A stretch of 64,000 nt of DNA from Pseudomonas fluorescens (GTDB taxonomy: Bacteria; Pseudomonadota; Gammaproteobacteria; Pseudomonadales; Pseudomonadaceae), in assembly GCF_902498195.1 (NCBI RefSeq), contig NZ_CABVIY010000004.1, positions 310,001-374,000 on the forward strand, read 5' to 3'. Made by a program: the position numbers and the translations under genes. Within the stretch, counting starts at the first letter, position 1. Every line of letters begins with the position of its first letter. The notes beneath the pieces were generated by a model. The model was not told the origin of the DNA, did no database searches, and was given only the letters and a program-made list of their open reading frames with translations. Shown piece after piece: positions 40,741-50,376 of this stretch.

Positions 40741-42072
40741 ATGACAAAGCCTCCGCTCCAACAGACAGCCGATGGTTTCTACCTGAACCGCACGCCCTGG
40801 TTCGCCTTTATCCTGCTGTGCAGTATTTTCGCGCTCTGGGCGGCGGCCGCGAGCATGAATGACGTGCTCATCGCGCATTTCAAAAAGGCGTTCCTGCTCA
40901 GCGATTTCCAGACGGCGTTCGTGCAATCGGCGTTTTACCTGGGCTATTTTTTCGTGGCGATTCCGGCCGCGCTGGTGGTCCGGCGCTTCAGCTACAAGAC
41001 CACCATCCTGATCGGCCTGATGTTGTACATGTTCGGTTGCCTATTGTTCTTCCCGGCAGCGTCCACCGCCAAATACGGCATGTTCCTGCTGGCGCTGTTC
41101 GTGATCGCCGCCGGCCTGTCGTTCCTGGAGACGGCCTGCAACACCTATTCGACCCTGATGGGCCCACGGGAAACCGGCACCCGTCGGCTGAACATTTCCC
41201 AGACGTTCCACCCGTTCGGTGCGATGGCCGGGGTCTACGTCGGCAGTTTCGTGATGTTCAAGGACACCGATGCGACCCACGAACAGCTCACGCAGATGAG
41301 CGCCTCGGAGGCGGCGATCCAGCAGCTGCAAATGATCCAGTCCACCTTGCTGCCTTACAAATGGATGATCGCGGTGCTGGTGCTGATGTTCATCCTGATC
41401 GCCATCACCCGGTTCCCGGCGTGCAAGGGCAATCAGCCGGTCAGCAAGAAGACCGCCAGCCTGGGTGAAAGCCTGTCGCGGCTGTGGCGCAACCCGCGCT
41501 TCACCTTTGGCGTGCTGGCGCAGTTCCTGTACGTCGGTGCCCAGGTGGGCGTGTGGAGTTTCACCATTCGCCTGGCCATGCAACTGGGCGGGATGAACGA
41601 GCGCAGTGCCTCGTGGTTCCTGTTGACCACCTTCGCCGCCTACTTCGTCGGCAAGCTGATCGCCAACGTGCTGATGCGCAAGCTGCACCCGGCCAAAGTG
41701 CTCGCGGTGTACGGCGTGCTGTGCATTGTGTTGCTGGCCTACACCATCCTGGTGCCGAACATCACGGCGGTCTACGCGGCGGTGGGTGTGAGTGTGTTCC
41801 TCGGCCCGTGCTGGCCGACCATCTACGGCCTGACCATCGATGGACTGGGCGAAGACACCGGTGTCGGCGGTTCGCTGCTGGTGATGAGCATCGTCGGTGG
41901 CGGAGTGATCCCGATCTTCCAGGGCCTGCTGTCCGACTACAGCGGCGGCAACATGCAGCTGGCCTACAGCGTGCCGCTGCTGTGCTTCATCGTGATCGTG
42001 GCCTACGCGGTGCGTTGCCTGCGTCAATCACAAAGCGGGCGCGCACCGGTGGCGGCGGCGGTGGTTTCATGA
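40741..42072 (+). CDS. deoP: FucP-type MFS sugar:H+ symporter, probable deoxyribose permease
   Basis: 443 residues, about twelve membrane helices, of the fucose/galactose permease family of the major facilitator superfamily. Motifs are FALWAAAASMNDVLIAHFKKAF, the N-terminal loop VVRRFSYKTTILIGL, and FLETACNTYSTLMGPRETGT. In the Salmonella deoxyribose locus the permease DeoP belongs to this family. GGAG sits before the ATG at 40741. Its stop overlaps the start of the next gene (ATGA), so kinase, permease and DUF4432 protein form one operon. Confidence 0.85.
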   Translation: MTKPPLQQTADGFYLNRTPWFAFILLCSIFALWAAAASMNDVLIAHFKKAFLLSDFQTAFVQSAFYLGYFFVAIPAALVVRRFSYKTTILIGLMLYMFGCLLFFPAASTAKYGMFLLALFVIAAGLSFLETACNTYSTLMGPRETGTRRLNISQTFHPFGAMAGVYVGSFVMFKDTDATHEQLTQMSASEAAIQQLQMIQSTLLPYKWMIAVLVLMFILIAITRFPACKGNQPVSKKTASLGESLSRLWRNPRFTFGVLAQFLYVGAQVGVWSFTIRLAMQLGGMNERSASWFLLTTFAAYFVGKLIANVLMRKLHPAKVLAVYGVLCIVLLAYTILVPNITAVYAAVGVSVFLGPCWPTIYGLTIDGLGEDTGVGGSLLVMSIVGGGVIPIFQGLLSDYSGGNMQLAYSVPLLCFIVIVAYAVRCLRQSQSGRAPVAAAVVS

Positions 42073-43127
42073 GCACGCACATCCACCTCTATCCCGCGCT
42101 GTTCGGCGAAGCGCGCAAGACCTTGCTCCAATCCGTTGATTTCAAGGTCAGTGCCTGGGTCTATCCCAGTGGGGTGCTGGCCGTTGAATTGGTCAACCGT
42201 CGTGGCCATCTGGTGGTGCTGCCGTATCAGGGCCAGATGATCTGGTCCGCGGTGTTCGACGGTTGCGACCTGACCATGAAAAACCTGTTCAGCCAGCCCC
42301 GGCCCAGCCCGACGGTGCTCGGCACCTACGGCTGCTTCATGTTTCACAGCGGCCTGCTGCGCAACGGCTGCCCGAGCCCCGGGGATGATCATCCGCTGCA
42401 TGGCGAGATGCCGTGCGCGGCCATGGATCGCGCCTGGCTGGAAGTGGGTGAAGACAGCGCCGGCAGTTTCCTGCGCCTGGGCGGCGAGTACGAATACGTG
42501 CAGGGTTTCGGCGATCGTTACCTGGCGAGCCCGAGCGTGACCTTGCGTGCCGATTCCGGCCTGTTCGATATCGATATGCAGGTGACCAACCTGGCGGCCA
42601 AGCCGATGGACCTGATGTACATGGCGCACATGAATTACGCCTATGTCGACGGCGGCCGGTTCATCGAGCCGCTGGGGTTCGAGGCTGTGCGCCTGCGCAG
42701 CAGCGTGCCGGCCCACGTCAAGCCGACACCGGCCTGGAGTGAATACACGGCGCAGTTGGCGCTGGAGCCCGGACAGTTCCAGCGCCTGGACCAGCCGGCG
42801 CTCTACGACCCGGAAATCGTGTTCTTCTTCGACGGCGTGCGGGCTGACGCGGCCGGCCATGCGCATTTTCTGCTGAGCCACCCCAACGGCGCGGCGTTCT
42901 ACACCGGCTATCGCCCCGAGCAATTCGAGCATGCCGCGCGCTGGGTCTTGCACAATGCCGATCAACAGGTGGCCGCCTTCGTGCTGCCGGCCACCTGCGA
43001 GCCGGAAGGCTATCGCGCCGAGTCCGCCAAGGGTCACGTGCGCTCGCTGGCGGCAGGGGATACAGCGGCGTTCAGCGTGACCACCGGCTACCTCAGCGCC
43101 ACGGAGCAACAGGCCCTGGTCAGATGA
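42069..43127 (+). CDS. deoX: DUF4432/aldose-1-epimerase-like protein, probable DeoX
   Basis: 352 residues of the galactose-mutarotase-like (DUF4432) beta-sandwich. Visible are YQGQMIWSAVFDGCDLTMKN, DHPLHGEMPCAAMD with the family histidine, MYMAHMNYAYVDGG and SEYTAQLALEPGQFQRLD. DeoX of Salmonella, encoded in the deoxyribose operon, has this type of domain and is thought to interconvert sugar anomers. Its ATG overlaps the permease stop by 4 bp, and its last 8 bp overlap the convergent deoR end. Confidence 0.8.
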   Translation: MSTHIHLYPALFGEARKTLLQSVDFKVSAWVYPSGVLAVELVNRRGHLVVLPYQGQMIWSAVFDGCDLTMKNLFSQPRPSPTVLGTYGCFMFHSGLLRNGCPSPGDDHPLHGEMPCAAMDRAWLEVGEDSAGSFLRLGGEYEYVQGFGDRYLASPSVTLRADSGLFDIDMQVTNLAAKPMDLMYMAHMNYAYVDGGRFIEPLGFEAVRLRSSVPAHVKPTPAWSEYTAQLALEPGQFQRLDQPALYDPEIVFFFDGVRADAAGHAHFLLSHPNGAAFYTGYRPEQFEHAARWVLHNADQQVAAFVLPATCEPEGYRAESAKGHVRSLAAGDTAAFSVTTGYLSATEQQALVR

Positions 43128-43890
43128 TCAACTGCGCGCCACTGGCGGCGATGGCCTCGCGGTAGGCCTTGGGGATTTTCTTGTCGCTGACCACGTACTG
43201 GAAGTCCTGCAAGTCGGCGAAATGCGCGGTGCGCACGGTATCGAACTTGCTGTGGTCGGCCAGCAGCAAGCGCTGCTGGGCCTGGCGCAGGACTTTCTGC
43301 TTGACCTCCACTTCATTGAAGTTGAAGCAGGTCACGCCGAAGTCCTGGCTGATGCCGGCCGCCGAGACGAAGGCCCAGGTCAGGCGCACCTTGTCGAGGA
43401 TGCCGGCTTCGGCCGAGTTCTCGAACACCTGGTTGGTGCGGTGGAACGTACCGCCGCACACCACGATCTGGCAGTTGGGTTTTTGCGAGAGTTTGAGCAG
43501 CACGTTCAGGGAGTTGCACACGGCGGTGAACGCCAGCTCGTCGGGAATGAAATCGACCACGAAGGGCGTGGTGGTGCCGCAGTCGAAAAACACCGTATCG
43601 CCCGGCTTAATGAACCCGGCGGCCAGTTTGCCGATCCGGCGTTTCTCTTCGACATGCCGGGTGTCTTGCTCGGCCACGCGGTAATCGCCCGGTTCGTTGC
43701 CATCGTGGATGCGGGTGATGTAGCCGCCGAGCAGGCGCAAGTGGTCGGTGTACTTGCTCAGGTCGCGGCGCAGGGTCATCTCCGACACGTCGAGCAGGGC
43801 GGCCATTTCCCGCAGGTGGATGGCGCTCTGGTCTTGCAGGGCTTGTTGAATAAGCTTGAGGCGCTCGGCTTTTTTACTGTCCACAGGCAT
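43120..43890 (-). CDS. deoR: DeoR-type transcriptional repressor
   Basis: 256 residues very like E. coli DeoR in layout: HTH LREMAALLDVSEMTLRRDLS, LLGGYI just after it, VEEKRRIGKLAA, FFDCGTTTPFVVD, FTAVCNSLNVLL, VVCGGTFH and the signature LLADHSKFDTVR. DeoR represses nucleoside/deoxyribose catabolic genes and is released by deoxyribose-5-phosphate. Both flanking promoters (before the kinase and before deoC) have TGTTA-N6-TAACA operators, matching its known site. It is divergent from deoC, with the second operator between them, so it probably represses itself too. Confidence 0.9.
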   Translation of the reverse strand: MPVDSKKAERLKLIQQALQDQSAIHLREMAALLDVSEMTLRRDLSKYTDHLRLLGGYITRIHDGNEPGDYRVAEQDTRHVEEKRRIGKLAAGFIKPGDTVFFDCGTTTPFVVDFIPDELAFTAVCNSLNVLLKLSQKPNCQIVVCGGTFHRTNQVFENSAEAGILDKVRLTWAFVSAAGISQDFGVTCFNFNEVEVKQKVLRQAQQRLLLADHSKFDTVRTAHFADLQDFQYVVSDKKIPKAYREAIAASGAQLII

Positions 43891-43909
43891 TCCGGGGGTT
43901 GATTGTTGA

Positions 43910-43925
43910 TGTTAAATAAGTAACA
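43910..43925. promoter_or_regulatory. DeoR operator between deoR and deoC
   Basis: TGTTAAATAAGTAACA has exact TGTTA-N6-TAACA half-sites, extending to ATGTTA/TAACAT. It lies in the divergent deoR-deoC region, 20 bp upstream of deoR and 87 bp upstream of deoC. Confidence 0.8.
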
Positions 43926-44012
43926 TTAAATGTGAGTTTTGTAACGTTTTTGCGCGATTGATCCTCGATTGTGGCGCAGGGGCATTTGAATACACAAACA
44001 GGAGTTTTTGCC

Positions 44013-44696
44013 ATGGCACACCTCGAACCCCAGGCACTGGCGCAGTTCATCGATCATACCTTGCTGGCGCCGGACGCTTCGCGCGAACAAATCGCTACCC
44101 TGTGCCGCGAGGCGCAGGAACACGGGTTTTATTCAGTGTGCGTGAACTCCGGGCAAGTGCCCCATGCGGCCCAGTGCCTGGCCGGGCATCCGGTCAAGGT
44201 GTGTGCGGTGGTCGGCTTTCCCCTGGGCGCCGGGCTCAGCGACAGCAAGGCGTTCGAAGCCGGGCGGGCGATTGCCGCCGGGGCGGGGGAGATCGACATG
44301 GTGCTGAACATCGGCTGGCTGAAGGACGGCCTGTACGACCAGGTCCAGGCCGACATCGCGCTGGTCAAGCAGGCCTGCGCCGGCGTGCCGCTGAAAGTCA
44401 TCCTCGAAACCTGCCTGCTGACCGATGCCGAAAAGATCAAGGCCTGTGAGATCTGTCGCGAACTGAAAGTCGCGTTCGTCAAGACCTCCACCGGTTTCAG
44501 CCGCAGCGGCGCGACCGTGGAAGACGTCACCCTGATGCGTCGCACGGTCGGCGCGGGGATCGGGGTGAAGGCCTCGGGCGGCGTGCGCGATTACCCTACT
44601 GCTCTGGCGATGATCGAAGCCGGCGCCACGCGCCTGGGCACCAGTTCGGGCATCGCCATCATCAGTGGCGCGCAGTCGGCGGGCGAGGGTTACTGA
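44013..44696 (+). CDS. deoC: Deoxyribose-phosphate aldolase
   Basis: 227 residues, class I aldolase (DERA). The Schiff-base lysine is Lys157 ([10 protein letters not shown]); Asp95 ([12 protein letters not shown]) and Lys186 ([12 protein letters not shown]) complete the catalytic set. It splits 2-deoxyribose-5-phosphate into glyceraldehyde-3-phosphate and acetaldehyde, the final step of the locus. GGAG is about 9 nt before the ATG. Its last 7 bp overlap the convergent quinone oxidoreductase gene. Confidence 0.96.
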   Translation: MAHLEPQALAQFIDHTLLAPDASREQIATLCREAQEHGFYSVCVNSGQVPHAAQCLAGHPVKVCAVVGFPLGAGLSDSKAFEAGRAIAAGAGEIDMVLNIGWLKDGLYDQVQADIALVKQACAGVPLKVILETCLLTDAEKIKACEICRELKVAFVKTSTGFSRSGATVEDVTLMRRTVGAGIGVKASGGVRDYPTALAMIEAGATRLGTSSGIAIISGAQSAGEGY

Positions 44697-45691
44697 GCGA
44701 CGCTCAATACAATCTTGCCCACGTGATCGCCGGCTTCCATCCGCGCATGCGCCCGGAATGCTTCGTTGAGCGGGTAGACCTTGTCGATCATCGGCAAGCA
44801 GCGACCGGCGGCCAGCACCGGCCACACGTGCTCGCGCAGTTGTCGGGCGATGGCGGCTTTTTCTTCCCGGGTGCGTGAGCGCAACAGCGAACCGGTGACC
44901 GTGGCGCGTTTGGCCATGATGCCCAGCAAGTCGACGTCCCTGGCGATCGCGCCGCCGAGGAAGCCGAGCATCACCAGCCGGCCTTCGAGGGCCAGGGCCG
45001 CGACGTTACTGTTGAGGTACGAACCGCCCATGATATCGAGCACCACATCAACACCCTGGCCGGCGGTTTTCTCGGCGATCACCTGGGCGAAATCCTGATC
45101 GCGATAGTGGATCGCTTCGGCTCCCAACTCACGAATCACCGCGCACTTTTCATCCGTGCCCGCCGTGGCGAAAGCCTGGATGCCGAATTCGCGGCAGAGC
45201 ATCAGCGCGGTGGTGCCGATGCCGCTGGTGCCGCCATGGATCAAGGCCCGTTGACCCTGGCGCGCGCCGCCCATCTCGAACAGGTTGGCCCACACCGTGA
45301 AGAAGGTTTCCGGAATCGCCGCCGCCTGTTCCCAATTCAGGCCTTCGGGAATCGGCAACGCCTGGCTGGCCGGGACGACGCAATACTGCGCATAGCCGCC
45401 GCCGTTGGTCAGCGCGCAGACCTTGTCGCCCACCTTGAATTCGCTGACGCCGTCGCCAACCGCGACCACTTCACCGGCCACTTCCAGGCCGGGGATGGGG
45501 TTCATGCCGGGCTTCATCGGGTATTGGCCGGCGCGTTGCAGCACATCGGGGCGATTGACCCCGGCGGCGTGCACACGGACCAGCACTTCGCCGGCGCCCG
45601 CCGTGGGCACGGGCACCTGGCGCGGTTGCAGGACGTCCGGGGCACCGGGTTGGGTGATTTCGATGTGGGTCATGGTTTGCGGGAGTGTCAT
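44690..45691 (-). CDS. Zinc-independent NAD(P)H quinone oxidoreductase (PIG3-type MDR)
   Basis: 333 residues of the medium-chain dehydrogenase/reductase superfamily without zinc ligands, closest to the TP53I3/PIG3 quinone oxidoreductase group: [28 protein letters not shown], cofactor motif [12 protein letters not shown], and [19 protein letters not shown]. It reduces quinones or alkenals with NADPH. AGGTA stands before the ATG. Not obviously linked to the deo genes apart from the convergent overlap. Confidence 0.9.
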   Translation of the reverse strand: MTLPQTMTHIEITQPGAPDVLQPRQVPVPTAGAGEVLVRVHAAGVNRPDVLQRAGQYPMKPGMNPIPGLEVAGEVVAVGDGVSEFKVGDKVCALTNGGGYAQYCVVPASQALPIPEGLNWEQAAAIPETFFTVWANLFEMGGARQGQRALIHGGTSGIGTTALMLCREFGIQAFATAGTDEKCAVIRELGAEAIHYRDQDFAQVIAEKTAGQGVDVVLDIMGGSYLNSNVAALALEGRLVMLGFLGGAIARDVDLLGIMAKRATVTGSLLRSRTREEKAAIARQLREHVWPVLAAGRCLPMIDKVYPLNEAFRAHARMEAGDHVGKIVLSVAQ

Positions 45692-45740
45692 GTTGGATAC
45701 CTGTTGTGTACGAGGGTTTCAGATCGGAATGTTGAGCCAT

Positions 45741-45830
45741 TGTGGGAGCGAGCCTGCTCGCGAAGGCGCCGGCACATCCAGCATTGTTGGCGCCTGACAC
45801 TACGCTTTCGCGAGCAGGCTCGCTCCTACA
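45741..45830. repeat. REP pair (inverted)
   Basis: Inverted cores; the right arm overlaps the 3' end of the MFS gene at 45800, whose last residues and stop codon are inside the repeat. Confidence 0.9.
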
Positions 45831-47029
45831 GTGGATTTGTGCTGTTCATGCGGTCGTTGGGCAGGCACAGCCAACTCCAGCAATAACGCCACGACAATCG
45901 CCCCCGCCGCCATCACGAACATCAGCGCATGATGCCCGCCACTGGCGTTGAACAACGCCGAGTAGGCAAACCCGGAAACCGCCTGGAACGTAGCGAATGA
46001 AACCGTGGCGCGGCTCCAGGCGATCTGTTGCTGATGATGCCCGGGGATCAGTTCGTGAACCCGGGCAAGCGCCAGGGGCACGATGCCCGGCGGGAACGAG
46101 CCGATGATCACCGCCAGCAACGCCAGTGCCGCGAACGAGCTGGACACCGACAGCAGGCCCACCGCGATCGCCTGCACCGCCAGGACCAGCCGAATACCCA
46201 GCTTCGCCCCCAGCTGGTCGGCCAGGAAGCCGTAGATCACCGGCCCGACAATCGCGCCCAGGCCGTACATCACCCAGACCAGCGCACCGACGTGTTGCCC
46301 GGCACCGAGGCCGCGGGCGACGTAATCCACCAGGAAGACCATGGCCGGCACCAACCCGGCCGCCATGAATGCGTATTGGGCGAACAGCAGGTACACCCCC
46401 GGATTCATCGGGGCCGGCGTGGACTTGACGGGGGTCGTTGCTGTCGCGGGTGCGGCCGACGGCCAGCCAAACCAGCTGGCCGCCGTCAGCACCAGCGCCA
46501 GTACGCCGAGACCGAGCCAGGTCTGCTGCAAGCCCAGGCTCAGCAGCGGCGGTACGATTGTTCCCGAGCCGGCAATGCCCAGGCCGATCCCGAGAAAGAT
46601 CGCGCCGCTGGCCAGGCCTTTGCGCGAGGCCGGGACATGGGGCAACACCGTCGCCGCCACCAGCACCATGATCGCGCCACCGGCGATACCGGACAGCAAG
46701 CGCCAGCCGAAGAACCAGCTCACCGACAACGGAAAGGCACAGGCGAAAAACGCCAGGGTCACCGCCAGCATCATCAGCCGCAGCGCGGTGCGGTTGGAGG
46801 TGCGGCGAGCCAGCGGATGGCCGATCAGGGCGCCGATCAGGTAACCCACCAGATTGGCGGCGCCCAGGTACACCACGTCGCTGGCGGAAAACCAGTGGGC
46901 CTGGATCAGCGAGGGAATCAACGGCGTGTAGGCAAAACGCGCCAGGCCGATGCTGACCAGGCTGGCGCAGAGGCCGGCGAAGATCGGCAGCCAGATCGAA
47001 TTGCCGGGAGGAGACGATGGGCGCGACAT
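45800..47029 (-). CDS. MFS transporter (YbfB/YjiJ-like)
   Basis: About 409 residues with twelve membrane helices. The N-terminus FAGLCASLVSIGLARFAYTPLIPSLIQ, and ARRTSNRTAL, are typical of the YbfB/YjiJ MFS group, whose substrates are unknown. The C-terminal tail (VGASLLAKA) and stop codon are encoded by the right arm of a REP element, so the original end was probably replaced when the repeat inserted. The LysR gene at 47142 is divergent and a likely regulator. ATG 47029 fits the family; a longer frame exists upstream. Confidence 0.88.
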   Translation of the reverse strand: MSRPSSPPGNSIWLPIFAGLCASLVSIGLARFAYTPLIPSLIQAHWFSASDVVYLGAANLVGYLIGALIGHPLARRTSNRTALRLMMLAVTLAFFACAFPLSVSWFFGWRLLSGIAGGAIMVLVAATVLPHVPASRKGLASGAIFLGIGLGIAGSGTIVPPLLSLGLQQTWLGLGVLALVLTAASWFGWPSAAPATATTPVKSTPAPMNPGVYLLFAQYAFMAAGLVPAMVFLVDYVARGLGAGQHVGALVWVMYGLGAIVGPVIYGFLADQLGAKLGIRLVLAVQAIAVGLLSVSSSFAALALLAVIIGSFPPGIVPLALARVHELIPGHHQQQIAWSRATVSFATFQAVSGFAYSALFNASGGHHALMFVMAAGAIVVALLLELAVPAQRPHEQHKSTVGASLLAKA

Positions 47030-47074
47030 GAGCGATGTCCTGAGCGATTTCAATGACGTCCAGCATAACGGGGT

Positions 47075-47128
47075 TAATCGATGCAATAATGCTGCGATTA
47101 CACTTTGCTGTGATGCATGAATGCATCA
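47075..47128. promoter_or_regulatory. Palindromic sites between the MFS and LysR genes
   Basis: TGATGCATGAATGCATCA (47111-47128) is an 8-bp perfect inverted repeat with a 2-nt centre. A second, looser site AATCG-N14-CGATT spans 47075-47098. Both lie in the divergent gap and are likely operators for the LysR protein. Confidence 0.6.
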
Positions 47129-47141
47129 CCTGGGAGAGGCC

Positions 47142-48017
47142 ATGAATTGGGATGACGCACGGGTATTCCTGGCGGTTTGCCGCGAATCGACCCTGCGCGG
47201 TGCCGCGCGGGTGCTGGGTGTGGATCAGGCAACGGTCGGCCGGCGGATCACGGCCCTGGAAAAGTCATTGAGTGCGACGCTGTTTCTGCGCACCTCCGAA
47301 GGCTATGCGCTGACGGCCGTGGGCGAAGCGGCCATGCGCGCCGTGGAGAAAATGGAGCATTCGGCGCTGGAGCTGGAGCGTCGGATCCAGGGCCTCGACG
47401 ACCGGTTGACCGGCGTCGTGCGAGTCACCACCACCGATTCCCTGGCGATTGATTTCCTGATTCCGGCCATTGCCCGCCTGCACCAGCGACACCCCGATGT
47501 GCGGGTGCAACTGGATGCCTCGACACAATTCCTCAGCCTGGCCAAGCGCGAGGCCGACATCGCCGTGCGCAACACCCGGCCAGACAACCCCGACCTGATC
47601 GCCCGGCGCATCGCCCGTTGGCCGATAGGCCTGTTCGCCTCGCAAGGGTACGTGGATGCGCACGGCGTACCGGCGCCGGGATCGGCGTTCGAGGGGCATG
47701 ACCTGGTGGTGTATCAGCCGTATTTGCAGGGCACCAAGGACATGACGCTGGTCAGTGAACCGGTGAGCCGTGGGCGGATTGTCTCCAGCCTGAGCTCCAG
47801 CCTGCTGGTACGCCGATCCATCGCGGCGGGGATCGGCATTGGCGAAATGTCAGTGTACATGGGGGAGAAGGATGGCCTGGTCCGGCTGTGGCCGGAGCGC
47901 ACCCGGCCATTGCCCTACGACGTGTGGCTGGTGACCCATGCCGACTTGCGGCACACGGCCAGGGTGCGGGCGGTGATCGATGAGATTGTCGAGGGGTTTT
48001 CCGGGACGGGTGAATGA
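47142..48017 (+). CDS. LysR-family transcriptional regulator
   Basis: 291 residues; N-terminal HTH WDDARVFLAVCRESTLRGAA, VLGVDQATVGRRITALE, then an effector domain. The HTH and domain style match the group that usually controls a divergent transporter gene. GGGAG before the ATG at 47142. It faces away from the MFS gene with the palindromes listed above between them. Confidence 0.92.
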   Translation: MNWDDARVFLAVCRESTLRGAARVLGVDQATVGRRITALEKSLSATLFLRTSEGYALTAVGEAAMRAVEKMEHSALELERRIQGLDDRLTGVVRVTTTDSLAIDFLIPAIARLHQRHPDVRVQLDASTQFLSLAKREADIAVRNTRPDNPDLIARRIARWPIGLFASQGYVDAHGVPAPGSAFEGHDLVVYQPYLQGTKDMTLVSEPVSRGRIVSSLSSSLLVRRSIAAGIGIGEMSVYMGEKDGLVRLWPERTRPLPYDVWLVTHADLRHTARVRAVIDEIVEGFSGTGE

Positions 48018-48031
48018 ATGGGCGGTTTTCC

Positions 48032-48116
48032 TGTAGGAGCTGCCGGAGGCTGCGATCTTTTGATCTTGCTGGTGAAAATCAAAAGATCGCAGCCTCGTTG
48101 CACTCGACAGCTCCTA
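48032..48116. repeat. Long inverted repeat, second palindrome family
   Basis: GTAGGAGCTGCCGGAGGCTG and its partial complement flank GCGATCTTTTGATCTTG / CAAAAGATCGC, the same inner sequence as at 7381-7464. Confidence 0.78.
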
Positions 48117-48123
48117 GAGGGGT

Positions 48124-48846
48124 TTATGGCATTTCCGGCAATTCCTGTGGCCGCAGATCAAACACCAGCACCTCGGCATCCACGCCGTTGCCCAAGGTCA
48201 GCAACTGTTCGTCGCGGACCCGCACGCCGTCACCTTCCTGCAAGCGCATGCCGTTGAGTTCGACACTGCCACGCGCCACATGCACGTAGGCATAGCGGTC
48301 AGCGGCCAGTTCCAGGGCGGCGCTTTCCTGGCCGTCGATCAGCCCGGCATACACGCGTGCATCCTGGCGCACCTTCAGCGAACCCTTGGCGCCGTCCGGC
48401 GAGATGATCAGTTGCAGGCGGCCGCGTTTCTTCTGCGGGCTGAAATGCTCTTGCTGATAGCGCGGCTTGGCGCCGCTGACGTCGGGCACGATCCAGATTT
48501 GCAGGAAGTGCACCGGGCGTTTGTCCGAGTGGTTGTATTCACTGTGCGCCACGCCACTGCCGGCGCTCATCAGCTGCACGTCGCCGGGGCGGATCACCGA
48601 GCCGGTGCCCAGGGTGTCCTTGTGTTCCAGCGCGCCGTCGAGCACGTAGGAGAAAATTTCCATGTCGCGGTGCGGGTGCTGGCCGAAACCCTTGCCGGCC
48701 GCCACGCGGTCATCGTTGATCACCAGCAGGTCGGAAAAACCCTGCTCCTTCGGGTTGCGGTAGTTGGCGAAGGAGAAGGTGTGGAACGACTTCAACCAGC
48801 CGTGATTGGCCATGCCGCGATCAGTAGCTTTGCGAAGGGTCAGCAT
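48124..48846 (-). CDS. Pirin family protein (YhhW-like)
   Basis: 240 residues with two cupin domains. The metal site is in GFGQHPHRDMEIFSYVLDGALEHKD, plus HSEYNHSD. Pirins of the YhhW type have quercetin 2,3-dioxygenase activity in vitro and unclear physiological roles. A start with TTCGTCCGAG-type upstream is modest, but the N-terminal MLTLRKATDRG is typical. Isolated gene, converging with the LysR gene across the palindrome. Confidence 0.9.
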   Translation of the reverse strand: MLTLRKATDRGMANHGWLKSFHTFSFANYRNPKEQGFSDLLVINDDRVAAGKGFGQHPHRDMEIFSYVLDGALEHKDTLGTGSVIRPGDVQLMSAGSGVAHSEYNHSDKRPVHFLQIWIVPDVSGAKPRYQQEHFSPQKKRGRLQLIISPDGAKGSLKVRQDARVYAGLIDGQESAALELAADRYAYVHVARGSVELNGMRLQEGDGVRVRDEQLLTLGNGVDAEVLVFDLRPQELPEMP

Positions 48847-49024
48847 GATGGAATCTCCTGTGGGGACGTGAATTCGTCCGAGTGAGGAGAAGGTTAATGT
48901 TTATCGGTTGGTGCAATAAGTAGATGGAAATTGAAATACTGTCTCTTTGAGGTTGACAGTAAAGGACAGACGACGCTGACATCCTTCTTCGCCATAATGC
49001 ACGGCAATGCCGAACCCATAACCC

Positions 49025-49114
49025 TGTGGGAGCGGGCTTGCTCGCGAATGCGATATCACATTCATCATCGTTGGTGACTGACACGCGGCCTTCGCGAGCA
49101 AGCCCGCTCCCACA
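49025..49114. repeat. REP pair (inverted)
   Basis: GTGGGAGCGGGCTTGCTCGCG and its complement between the pirin and GlxA-type genes. Confidence 0.9.
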
Positions 49115-49166
49115 GGGGCCGGTGTGCGGTCAGCAGCCCTTTTTTTGAACGTAGTGATTTGAACCC

Positions 49167-50117
49167 ATGAAAACCGTGGCAATGGTGCTGTTCCCCGACT
49201 TTCTCCTGCTCGACATGGCCGGGCCCATGGAGGTGTTTTCCATTGCCAACCGCTACCTCAAGCCCGACGAGCACTATGTGCTGACGACCATTGGCACCGA
49301 GCCCGGCGCGTTGCGGGCGTCCAATGGCGTCAGCGTGCACGCCGATCTGCAGCTCGATCAGGCGTGTAGCGGTTTCGATTTGCTGCTGGTGCCCGGCGGC
49401 CCCGGTGCCTACAACGAGAAGCATCCGCCGCTGCTTGACTGGCTCAGGCACAACGTCAGCCGATCCAGGGCCTACGGCTCGATCTGCACCGGGGCGTTCG
49501 TGCTGGGACATGCCGGCCTGATTGACGGCTACCGCGTGACGACGCACTGGCACTACACCGAACGCCTGATCAAGGCCTTTCCAAAGTCCACCGTCGAAAC
49601 CGACCAGATCTTCGTCCAGGATCGCAACCTCATGACCTCCGGTGGCGTCACCGCCGGTATCGACCTGGCACTGGCGGTGGTCGCCAGGGACCATGGCAAG
49701 AAAGTCGCCCAGGACGTGGCCAAAGTGTTGCTGGTGGTGATGAAGCGCCAGGGCGGCCAGGCCCAGTTCAGTCCGTTGATGGCGGCGGTGGCGCCCCAGG
49801 AAACGGCGATCACCCGGGTGCAGAACCATGTGCTCGAACACCTCGACGAAACCTTCAGCATCGAACGCATGGCCGGCCTGGCGACCATGAGCGCGCGCCA
49901 CTTCGCCCGGGTCTTTGCCCGTGAAGTGGGCATGACGCCCATGGAATTCCTGCAAAGCGCCAGGATCGATCGTGCCCGCAACCTGCTGGAAACCAGCGAC
50001 TTGCCGCTCAAGACCGTGGCCTTCAAAAGCGGCTTCGGCAGCGTGCGGCACATGCGTTTCCTGTTCAGTGAAAAACTCGGCCTGACCCCGAGTCAGTACC
50101 GTGAGCAATTCAGCTGA
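49167..50117 (+). CDS. GlxA-family regulator (DJ-1/PfpI domain plus AraC HTH)
   Basis: 316 residues: an N-terminal class I glutamine amidotransferase-like (DJ-1/PfpI) domain with Cys108 in GSICTGAFVLGHAGLIDG, and a C-terminal AraC HTH (MAGLATMSARHFARVFAREVG, LKTVAFKSGFGSVRHMRFLF). This architecture is GlxA-like; members regulate amine, glycine-betaine or other metabolism in pseudomonads. Nearby target not evident; the downstream efflux gene is 260 bp away on the same strand. Confidence 0.92.
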   Translation: MKTVAMVLFPDFLLLDMAGPMEVFSIANRYLKPDEHYVLTTIGTEPGALRASNGVSVHADLQLDQACSGFDLLLVPGGPGAYNEKHPPLLDWLRHNVSRSRAYGSICTGAFVLGHAGLIDGYRVTTHWHYTERLIKAFPKSTVETDQIFVQDRNLMTSGGVTAGIDLALAVVARDHGKKVAQDVAKVLLVVMKRQGGQAQFSPLMAAVAPQETAITRVQNHVLEHLDETFSIERMAGLATMSARHFARVFAREVGMTPMEFLQSARIDRARNLLETSDLPLKTVAFKSGFGSVRHMRFLFSEKLGLTPSQYREQFS

Positions 50118-50376
50118 CCCATGGGCCTTTTTGTGTGATCCGGGCAATGCGCAGGATCAGGTTTCAGTCGTGGTTTTTAATCTGGGTGTTATTTAAGTCC
50201 TACAAGTTGTCGCGAATATTCCTACAGTAGTTACTTGTTGTTTTATTATTTAATGGCGCTCAACTTCTATCGATTGAACATGCAGTGATGTTTGTGGTCT
50301 CGTGCCCGGCGTGGCGCGCTTCAGCGCCATGTCACACGAAACTGGACAGTTGCTGGCCACAGGGGATGAGCAGTTC

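Noticed and set aside
44690..44696. Possible operon link between deoC and the quinone oxidoreductase
   Set aside because: The genes are convergent; only their 3' ends overlap.
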